DNA of 18,253 nucleotides from an uncultured Microbacterium sp. Its GTDB lineage: Bacteria > Actinomycetota > Actinomycetes > Actinomycetales > Microbacteriaceae. The notes under the pieces were generated by a model. That model saw only the letters and a list, made by a program, of their open reading frames with translations, made no database searches and had not been told where the DNA came from. Position 1 is the stretch's first letter; each line of letters begins with the position of its first letter. Shown in pieces: positions 1-6,438 of the stretch. The stretch is taken from contig NZ_CALTTX010000053.1 of the NCBI RefSeq assembly GCF_943912325.1, positions 1-18,253 of the forward strand, read 5' to 3'. A program made the position numbers and the translations under genes.

Positions 1-853
<853 letters not shown>

Positions 854-995
854 GATGCCGTCTCCTTGTTTCGCTGCCGCAACGGGACGCCGTCACGAAA
901 CGTCACGACCATCTTCGTCGTGCGGTTTCGTCAAGGCTAGGAAGGCGATCCTTACCCAGAGTTCCCGCGGGGCGCCGCCTCGTTGAAGAAGCGGA

Positions 996-1019
996 ATTTA
1001 TCTTGATGTCAAGATAAAT
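996..1019. promoter_or_regulatory. AT-rich 24-nt palindrome upstream of acnA, candidate operator
   Basis: Two perfect 11-nt arms, ATTTATCTTGA and TCAAGATAAAT, flank a 2-nt centre. The 18-bp core is TATCTTGATGTCAAGATA (999-1016). It lies 143 nt upstream of the acnA start and 7 nt past the DUF3159 stop, in very GC-rich surroundings. On the minus strand the core contains a perfect TTGACA (1012-1007), which could be the acnA -35 box; the matching -10 (989-984, TCTTCA) is poor. An 18-bp palindrome of this shape fits a MarR-type dimer. TamR of Streptomyces, a MarR protein controlling aconitase, is a known precedent, but I cannot confirm that the motif matches. A terminator for DUF3159 is less likely because the stem is AT-rich. 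Confidence 0.6.
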
Positions 1020-1026
1020 ATAGCAG

Positions 1027-1872
1027 TCACTCCGCGGCGTCAGCCGTCGATTTCTGCGGCGGGTCGGGGCGATACAGGGCGCGCACGACCAGCCAGGTCA
1101 CGGCGACGAGCGGCGCGAAGAGCGGCAGCCCCATCACGAGCTTGACGGTGCCGAGAGCGGTAGCCCCGGCATCCGGATCTCCTGATGCGAGCGAGGCGAT
1201 ATAGATCGGCACCTGCACGGCGAGCCGCGCGATGAAGAGCCCCGCCCAAGCAAGCCCCAGCCAGAAGAAGACGCGCCGCTTGCGGGGATCGCGCCGCCAG
1301 GCCGTGCCCTCGCCCATGAGATAGCCGACGGCAAGGCCGATGAGCGACCAGCCCACGAGCACCGAGATCAGGATCGCGCCGCCGTAGACGGCGTTCGTGA
1401 TGATCCCCCACACGAAGTTGTCGGCGGCGCGGCCGGTCCAGAGGGCGAGCGCTGCAGCGGCGGCCGTCGCGACCAATCCGCCGAGAGCCGAGGCGACCGG
1501 CTGGCGCGCGATCAGGCGCACGAGGGTGAAGACGACCGCGAGGCCGAGCGAAAGCACGAGCGAGAGCACGAGCTGACGCGACACCGTGAATGCGATGACG
1601 AATACGAGGCTCGGGACGATGGATTCGAGGATGCCTCGCCAGCCGCCGACCGCGCGCCACACGACCCGGTGGGTCGGCGCTTCGTCAGCCGCGTCGAGGC
1701 CGGCGCGACGTGCGGCGCCCGCAAGCGCCTGCCCGAACGCCTCAGAGAACGCGGGCGGCGTGGTCGACGGTTCGGTCGCAGGGCTCGTCGATGACGAGGG
1801 ATCGGATGCCGGAGGCTCGCGGTGCGCGGCCGAGTCGCCCTCCGCCGCGTCGGGCGAGTGCGCGTCGCTCAC
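1027..1872 (-). CDS. DUF3159 family integral membrane protein
   Basis: This 281-residue protein has an Ala/Pro/Ser/Thr-rich, probably disordered cytoplasmic N-terminus (residues 1 to about 65). Around five hydrophobic segments follow, roughly at 80-105, 112-140, 150-185, 200-230 and 240-270. The signature WRAVGGWRGILESIVPSLVF near residues 71-90 and the later ARLAVQVPIY segment match the actinobacterial DUF3159 family. No catalytic motif is evident and the function is unknown. The GTG start (1872-1870) overlaps the DUF3710 stop in a GTGA arrangement, indicating translational coupling in the dut operon. The conserved dut-DUF3710-DUF3159 order is recalled from other actinobacteria. Confidence 0.9.
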   Translation of the reverse strand: MSDAHSPDAAEGDSAAHREPPASDPSSSTSPATEPSTTPPAFSEAFGQALAGAARRAGLDAADEAPTHRVVWRAVGGWRGILESIVPSLVFVIAFTVSRQLVLSLVLSLGLAVVFTLVRLIARQPVASALGGLVATAAAAALALWTGRAADNFVWGIITNAVYGGAILISVLVGWSLIGLAVGYLMGEGTAWRRDPRKRRVFFWLGLAWAGLFIARLAVQVPIYIASLASGDPDAGATALGTVKLVMGLPLFAPLVAVTWLVVRALYRPDPPQKSTADAAE

Positions 1873-2516
1873 GATCCGGGCGTCGCCGGCATGCGCAGCG
1901 GAATGAACTCGCGCGGCGGCATGGGCGTGCCACCGCGCACAACGACGATCGAGCGGAACAGGTCTTCGACGAGAGCCGCCGCGTCGGCCTCGCTCGCCGC
2001 GCGTCCGCCGATGACGCCGCGCAAGAACCAGCGCGGTCCGTCGACGCCGATGAAACGCGCCACACGGTGACCCGTCGCTTCGCCCTCGGCGACCCGCACG
2101 GGCACTTCGGCGACGAGCTCGGGCCCGAACGGACCCTCGCGTTCTTCGGCGCGACCGCCCTGCTGACCGATCTGCTCGCGCAGCTGGGCGCGGGTCTCGT
2201 GCCAGAGGCCACTCGACCGCGGGGCCGCGAACGCCTGCACCTGCAGCGTCGACTCGGCGTAATCGAGCCCGACCGCGACGATGCGCTGCGACTCTTCTTC
2301 GATCTCGAGGCGCAAGTTCAGCCCTTCGCGGGGCAGCACCTTGATGCCGCCGAGATCGATATAAGGCCGTACGGGGTTCGCTTCGGATTCGTCGTACGGA
2401 CCTGCCGTCTCGCGATCGGTGGGCGCGGATTTGGCATCGGGCGCCTCGACGTCGTCGACGGGATCCGCCTCGATGATCTCGAGGTCGACATCGGTCTCTC
2501 GGTTCTTGCGCGCCAT
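1869..2516 (-). CDS. DUF3710 family protein
   Basis: This soluble protein of 215 residues belongs to an uncharacterised actinobacterial family. Its acidic, Asp/Glu-rich N-terminus covers about residues 1-45. Recognisable core features are PYIDLGGIKVLPREGLNLRLE (about 51-71), LQVQAFAAPRSSGLWHETRAQLREQI (about 91-116) and the strand GPRWFLRGVIGG (about 159-170). It has no membrane segment and no obvious catalytic motif. ATG at 2516-2514 overlaps the dut TGA by one base, and its own stop overlaps the DUF3159 GTG by 4 nt, so the three proteins are very probably made from one transcript in related amounts. Function is unknown; constant association with dUTPase is the only contextual clue. Confidence 0.9.
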   Translation of the reverse strand: MARKNRETDVDLEIIEADPVDDVEAPDAKSAPTDRETAGPYDESEANPVRPYIDLGGIKVLPREGLNLRLEIEEESQRIVAVGLDYAESTLQVQAFAAPRSSGLWHETRAQLREQIGQQGGRAEEREGPFGPELVAEVPVRVAEGEATGHRVARFIGVDGPRWFLRGVIGGRAASEADAAALVEDLFRSIVVVRGGTPMPPREFIPLRMPATPGS

Positions 2517-3013
2517 CAGACGCTCCTCTCCACAGCGGCGTCGGGTGCCGCTTGGTCGTTTGTCGTCACCGCTTCACTCGCGCCGTAGCCACTCGAGCCG
2601 AACCCTCCCGCGCCGCGCACGGACTCGGGCAACACCTCGACCGGCACGAATCGAGCCGTCGTCACAGGCATCACGATGAGCTGCGCGATGCGGTCGCCGA
2701 CGGCGATCTCATACGGCGTCGACCCGTCGGTGTTGAGCAGGCAGACCTTGATCTCGCCGCGATACCCCGCGTCGATCGTGCCAGGCGAGTTGACGATCGT
2801 GATGCCGTGCTTCGCTGCGAGGCCGCTGCGCGGCACGACGAACGCCGCGAAGCCGTCGGGCAGCGCGATCGCGACGCCGGTGCCGACGAGCGCGCGCTCC
2901 CCCGGAGCGAGCGTGAGCGTTTCGGTCGAGACCAGATCGGCACCCGCGTCTCCGGGGTGCGCGTAGACGGGAGCAGCGGGAGCGATAATGGGGATGTCCA
3001 CGGAATCGGCCAC
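2516..3013 (-). CDS. dut: Deoxyuridine 5'-triphosphate nucleotidohydrolase (dUTPase)
   Basis: It hydrolyses dUTP to dUMP and pyrophosphate with Mg2+, keeping uracil out of DNA and supplying thymidylate synthesis. All five trimeric-dUTPase motifs are visible in the 165 residues: DAGADL (22-27), PRSGLAAKHG (61-70), GTIDAGYRGEI with catalytic Asp81 and base-contacting Tyr84 (78-88), DRIAQLIV (107-114) and the Arg-led glycine-rich tail RGAGGFGSSG (133-142). Length is normal. The reading frame stays open far upstream, but homology begins at VADSVDIPII, so I place the start at GTG 3013; GTG 3001 is an alternative. A TACCCT box 6 nt upstream with no Shine-Dalgarno suggests a leaderless mRNA. It heads the dut-DUF3710-DUF3159 operon. 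Confidence 0.96.
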   Translation of the reverse strand: MADSVDIPIIAPAAPVYAHPGDAGADLVSTETLTLAPGERALVGTGVAIALPDGFAAFVVPRSGLAAKHGITIVNSPGTIDAGYRGEIKVCLLNTDGSTPYEIAVGDRIAQLIVMPVTTARFVPVEVLPESVRGAGGFGSSGYGASEAVTTNDQAAPDAAVERSV

Positions 3014-3019
3014 GGATCG

Positions 3020-3025
3020 AGGGTA
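3020..3025 (-). promoter_or_regulatory. Candidate -10 box of dut (leaderless type)
   Basis: TACCCT on the minus strand fits the actinobacterial TANNNT -10 pattern and ends exactly 6 nt before the dut GTG, which would put transcription initiation at or next to the start codon. There is no recognisable Shine-Dalgarno and no good -35 (TAGGTC at the expected distance). The box overlaps the region just before the divergent DUF3093 ATG. Confidence 0.4.
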
Positions 3026-3508
3026 ATGCAGACCGCACGCGAGACCTACCGCGAACGACTCTCGCCCTCTCTCTGGGCGATCGTTTCTGCGGCGGTCGTG
3101 GCCCCCATGGCGACCCTCGTCTTCGCCCCGATCAATGCCACGCTCGCGCTTGCCGCGGGTGCTGTCGTCGCGATCGTCGTGGTGATCCTTATGCAGACGG
3201 CGTCGCCGAGCGTCCGCGTGGCCCACGGCGAACTGCTCGCGGGGCGCGCCCACATTCCCGTGACCCTCCTCGGCGACCCCGCCGTGCTGACGGGCGAGGA
3301 AGCGCGCGAGGCCCGCGGTCCGGGGCTCCCCGGTACGGCCTGGCATCTCTTTCGGGGTGGGATCGACGGCGTGGTCGTCGTGCCCGTGATCGATCCGGAT
3401 GACCCCGTGAGCGTCTGGGTCATCGCTTCGCGCACGCCCGATCGGCTCGCGGCAGCCATTCGGGCGGAACAGCGGGCAGAAACGCCAGCGGCCCCCGTCA
3501 CCGTGTGA
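3026..3508 (+). CDS. DUF3093 family membrane protein
   Basis: This 160-residue protein has two adjacent hydrophobic segments (about residues 15-34 and 37-56) followed by a soluble domain. It contains the DUF3093 pattern: an ERLSPSLW start region, GELLAGRAHIPVTLLGD at about 69-85, and a C-terminal strand containing VSVWVIASRTPDRLAAAI. This implies a membrane-anchored protein with a cytoplasmic C-terminal domain. The function is unknown. The longer upstream open frame is antisense to dut and was rejected; ATG at 3026 follows GAGGG (3019-3023) closely. A GATAAT hexamer at 2984-2989, inside dut, could be its -10. Its TGA lies inside a strong terminator hairpin. Confidence 0.85.
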   Translation: MQTARETYRERLSPSLWAIVSAAVVAPMATLVFAPINATLALAAGAVVAIVVVILMQTASPSVRVAHGELLAGRAHIPVTLLGDPAVLTGEEAREARGPGLPGTAWHLFRGGIDGVVVVPVIDPDDPVSVWVIASRTPDRLAAAIRAEQRAETPAAPVTV

Positions 3509-3518
3509 CGAGGGCCGC
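3488..3518. terminator. Bidirectional hairpin terminator between DUF3093 and DUF4193
   Basis: Two 14-nt arms (3488-3501 and 3505-3518) pair at 13 of 14 positions, with one C/A mismatch, around a 3-nt loop; the stem is almost all G/C. The DUF3093 stop codon (3506-3508) is inside the right arm. On the minus strand the hairpin begins 10 nt after the DUF4193 stop. There is no long U-tract, which is common for actinobacterial terminators. Confidence 0.75.
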
Positions 3519-3528
3519 GTAAGACGGT

Positions 3529-3822
3529 TCAGGCGGCGCAGTCGGCGCAGATCAGGCCGTTGGGGCCTTCTTCGGCGACCTGCGAGCGGTGCTTCACGAG
3601 GAAGCAGCTCATGCAGGTGAACTCGTCGGCCTGCGGCGGGAGCACGACGACGTCGAGCTCGAGGTCGGACAGGTCTGCGCCGGGCAGCTCGAAGCCCGAA
3701 GGGTTGTCGGCATCCTCGTCGCCGACCGAACCCGAGAGCTTGTCGGGAACCCGCTCCTTGAGCGCCTCGATCGACTCGCCGTCATCTTCGCTCTTACGGG
3801 GGGCGTCGTAGTCAGTAGCCAT
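3529..3822 (-). CDS. DUF4193 family small zinc-ribbon-like protein
   Basis: This is a 97-residue acidic protein. The N-terminal two thirds is polar and rich in Asp and Glu, with a conserved LPGADLSDLELDVVVLPPQADEF segment. The C-terminus carries two CxxC pairs, Cys70/Cys73 and Cys92/Cys95, 18 residues apart, which should bind one zinc like a rubredoxin or zinc ribbon. This matches the actinobacterial DUF4193 family, whose function is not established; binding to nucleic acid or the transcription/translation machinery is a guess from the fold. It is transcribed away from sepH and converges on DUF3093 across a strong hairpin. No strong Shine-Dalgarno precedes ATG 3822, only purine-rich sequence. 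Confidence 0.92.
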   Translation of the reverse strand: MATDYDAPRKSEDDGESIEALKERVPDKLSGSVGDEDADNPSGFELPGADLSDLELDVVVLPPQADEFTCMSCFLVKHRSQVAEEGPNGLICADCAA

Positions 3823-4066
3823 GTGTGTGCTGGATCTTCTTTCTTGATGCTCGGATGCCGCTCATCGTTCTTCGTCGTTCCTCGGCGATCTGCCGGGGCC
3901 TCGCGGACGGATTGGGCGGGCATAGTTTGCACGACCGGCGCGAGAATCGCAAATGCCGTTCGATTCAGCGCGTGAAACCGGCGGCGCGCCCGCGATATTC
4001 CCGGCATCCGTTCCTCGTCGTGTCACGATCGAGGGGTTCCTTGATGACCGCAGGAAGGTGTGCGAC
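3823..4066. promoter_or_regulatory. Divergent promoter region between DUF4193 and sepH
   Basis: This 244-nt non-coding stretch must hold promoters for both flanking genes. An inverted pair TTTGC (3926-3930) and GCAAA (3949-3953) brackets 18 nt. On the minus strand TTGCGA followed 17-18 nt later by CAAACTAT is a possible DUF4193 promoter; nothing comparably good was found for sepH. The open reading frame extends into this stretch from 3953, but that part shows no resemblance to SepH. Confidence 0.35.
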
Positions 4067-5170
4067 ATGCGCGAGCTGAAACTGATTCGCTCCGAGAGCG
4101 ATCACCTCGTTCTCGCGACCGATGCGGGCGAGACATTCACGCTGCCGATCGACGATTCGCTGCGTGCCGAGCTGCGCCGTTCGCGCGCCGAGACCACGGC
4201 TGCGCCCGCATCGAAGGCGAGCCCGCGCGAGATTCAATCGCACATCCGCGCCGGAATGTCGTCGTCCGACGTCGCCGACCTGCTCGGCACCACCGTCGAA
4301 GACGTCGAGCGCTTCGAAGCGCCCGTGCTGGCCGAGCGCGCCCACATCGTGGGACTCGCACTCGCCGTGCCCGTGCTGATCGCGGGCGTCGACGAGAACG
4401 ACCCGCAGCCGACGTTCGGCGATGCGATCCGAGCAAAACTCGCGGACGCGGGTGCGACGGGCGAGAACTGGACGAGTTGGAAGGATGCCTCGGGGTGGAC
4501 CGTGTGCCTCGAGTTCACGATCGGCGAGGTCGCCCACGACGCACGCTGGGGTTTCGATCCGCGACGGTCATCGCTCAGCCCCGCCAACACCTACGCGACG
4601 CAGCTCTCGCGCCAGGGGTCGTTGCCCGAAGGTCTCATCCCGCGGTTGCGGGCGCTCGACAACCGCGCCGAGTCGCCGAGCGTGCTGAAAGACGAGGCGC
4701 GCTTCGACAGCGGCGCCTTCGGCCCGCGCGCGGTCTCGCCCACGCGCCCCAGCCCGGCTCCCGCGGCCGCACCCGAGGCCGATGAATCGGCTCGCTCAGC
4801 GCCCGCCGCGTCGTCGGCCGCGATCAAGCGCGCCCCCGAGGTCACCGTGACCTCGGCCGAGACCGCCGATCTGCTCGAAGCCTTGCGTCGCCGACGTGGC
4901 CAGCGCGAGCCCGCCCCGTCTCTCGGGCAGAGCTCGACCGGCGGCTCGAGTGCGGCAGGATCGGCAAGCGCCGCGCGGGCGACGTCGCCGATCGCGTTGT
5001 TCGATGAGCCCGACGCGGCGATCGAGCCGGCAACCGACGACGAGCCGGCGCAACCCAGCCCCGCGTCCGAGACGACGGGCGATCAGTCGGCGGTTCGTCG
5101 GCGTGGCGGTCGCTCGGCACTGCCGTCGTGGGACGAGATCGTCTTCGGAGCGCGCACCGATTCCGACTGA
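4067..5170 (+). CDS. sepH: Cell division protein SepH
   Basis: SepH is an actinobacterial cytoplasmic protein that binds FtsZ and stimulates its assembly at the division septum. The 367 residues show the expected layout. An N-terminal DUF3071 domain starts MRELKLIRSESDHLVL, with a helix-turn-helix-like region at about residues 52-95 (SPREIQSHIRAGMSSSDVADLL) and the core GWTVCLEFTIGEVAHDARWGFDP around 143-165. A long Ala/Ser/Pro-rich disordered linker follows, then the short conserved C-terminal motif LPSWDEIVFG, which is typical of SepH. The start is ATG 4067, preceded by AGGAAGG (4052-4058); an upstream in-frame ATG at 3953 would add 38 residues that do not look like the family. It converges on the phosphodiesterase gene. 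Confidence 0.93.
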   Translation: MRELKLIRSESDHLVLATDAGETFTLPIDDSLRAELRRSRAETTAAPASKASPREIQSHIRAGMSSSDVADLLGTTVEDVERFEAPVLAERAHIVGLALAVPVLIAGVDENDPQPTFGDAIRAKLADAGATGENWTSWKDASGWTVCLEFTIGEVAHDARWGFDPRRSSLSPANTYATQLSRQGSLPEGLIPRLRALDNRAESPSVLKDEARFDSGAFGPRAVSPTRPSPAPAAAPEADESARSAPAASSAAIKRAPEVTVTSAETADLLEALRRRRGQREPAPSLGQSSTGGSSAAGSASAARATSPIALFDEPDAAIEPATDDEPAQPSPASETTGDQSAVRRRGGRSALPSWDEIVFGARTDSD

Positions 5171-5216
5171 CGCGTCGCTCGCAGCGGTCGCGAGCTGTCC
5201 TGTTACTAGCGACGCG
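5171..5216. terminator. Inverted repeat between convergent sepH and phosphodiesterase genes
   Basis: A perfect 9-nt inverted repeat, CGCGTCGCT (5171-5179) and AGCGACGCG (5208-5216), starts right after the sepH stop and overlaps the TAG stop of the opposite gene. Inside it an alternative 6-bp hairpin, GCTCGC/GCGAGC (5177-5182 and 5190-5195), shares bases with the left arm, so the two stems are mutually exclusive. No U-tract is present; function as a bidirectional terminator is inferred. Confidence 0.4.
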
Positions 5217-6336
5217 CGAACGCGCCGACGCGCAGGAAGGGCACGATCCGCTCGGCGCTCGTGAGCGAACCGTGCTGGCCGATCATGCCCCGCGGCGAGG
5301 TATCGGCGACTCGCTCGTCGTAGTAAGCGACTTCGGCGCGAGCGGCTACCAGCACGTCGCCGATGCGCGGGGCAACATCGGGGTCCGTGAGGCCGAACAG
5401 CCCGGTCGCGATCGCGTCGTCGCGCGTCATCACCCAGGCGCGAGCGCCTTCGCTGCGTTGCCAGGCATCGCGCACGCGCTCGGCCGCACCCCGCTCGGTA
5501 TAGAGCTGCAGCAGCCGTGGCTCCCCCGCCACCGTCGAAACGCCGTCGGTGAGCGACCCGTCGCCGAAGAGCACCTGACGCTCGTGCGGCACATCGACCA
5601 TGCCGTGGTCGGCGGTGACGACGACCCCGACGTCGGCGGGCAACCGCCCCGCGAACGCCCGCAGTTCGGCATCGATCTGCTCGAGCACGGCGAGCCAGCG
5701 ATCCGACCGCCAACCGTTCCGGTGGCCCGCCTGATCAAGTTCGGGAACGTAGACGTAGATGACCGATCCCGACTCGGCGCGCTCCGCCGCGCGGTCGAGG
5801 CGCTCACGGATGCTGTCGCCCGTGACGATCTCGGCGCCCGCGCTCGTCGCACGCGTGAAGCCGCTCGCGGCGTATTCGGGCTTCGTCACGACCGTGAGGT
5901 CGTGCGCGGCGCTCCAGGGCGCGGAGCGCTGCCACGTCTCGGGGTCGAGGCTGCCGCCCTGGTCGCGCGACCAGCCGTTGAGCTGGTTGACGACGCTCCC
6001 TGAGGGCGAGCCGGGCACGTGTGTGCTGTAGCCGATGACGCCGTGCGCTCCGGCATCCGTCGCCGTCAACAGGCTCGTGAGGGCTGTCGCGGTCGTCGTG
6101 GGAAACGTTGTGATGGCGATGTCTCGCTTGCCGGTGTGAGCGGCGAGAAAGCGCGCGTGGCCGGGGACCTCGGCGAGAGCGGATGCGCCGAGTCCGTCGA
6201 TCAAGACGACGATCGCGGCGCGGGCAGCGGGCAGATCTGTCGGCCCCGCACTGCCGTCCACGCTGCGCGAGAGAAGCGGCAACGTGCCGGTGAGGCTCCG
6301 GGCTCGCGCGGGCTCCGCCGGTAGCATGAGTTCCAT
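5206..6336 (-). CDS. Type I phosphodiesterase / nucleotide pyrophosphatase family protein (alkaline phosphatase fold)
   Basis: This 376-residue metal-dependent phosphoester hydrolase belongs to the Phosphodiest family. The metal and active-site pattern is complete: Asp47 in VVLIDGLG, the nucleophile-containing TTFPTTTATALTSLL (residues 76-90), Asp201 and His205 in ELDQAGHRNG, Asp243-His244 in VVVTADHGMVDV, and His355 in GQHGSLTSAE. No signal peptide is seen, so a cytoplasmic location is likely, and the substrate is unknown. The start is ATG 6336 because no in-frame start lies close upstream; ATG 6327 is an alternative. The much longer open frame that continues opposite parC is not coding. It diverges from parC with 102 nt between starts. 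Confidence 0.93.
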   Translation of the reverse strand: MELMLPAEPARARSLTGTLPLLSRSVDGSAGPTDLPAARAAIVVLIDGLGASALAEVPGHARFLAAHTGKRDIAITTFPTTTATALTSLLTATDAGAHGVIGYSTHVPGSPSGSVVNQLNGWSRDQGGSLDPETWQRSAPWSAAHDLTVVTKPEYAASGFTRATSAGAEIVTGDSIRERLDRAAERAESGSVIYVYVPELDQAGHRNGWRSDRWLAVLEQIDAELRAFAGRLPADVGVVVTADHGMVDVPHERQVLFGDGSLTDGVSTVAGEPRLLQLYTERGAAERVRDAWQRSEGARAWVMTRDDAIATGLFGLTDPDVAPRIGDVLVAARAEVAYYDERVADTSPRGMIGQHGSLTSAERIVPFLRVGAFARR

Positions 6337-6438
6337 CGCGGCCAGTCTTCCACAGGCATCCGCACACCCCGCTTCCTCCCGCGCTCCCGGCCCGCTTCGC
6401 CGCCCGAGAGCCACGCCAGACCCGCACGAAAGCACCCG

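Noticed and set aside
940..960. Possible DtxR/IdeR-like iron box (GGAAGGCGATCCTTACC region) before acnA
   Set aside because: Aligned by eye to the IdeR consensus it matches at few positions, and its dyad symmetry is limited to four bases per arm.
3953..4066. Upstream ATG giving SepH 38 extra residues
   Set aside because: The extra residues do not resemble SepH, whose family start MRELKLI follows a strong Shine-Dalgarno at 4052-4058.
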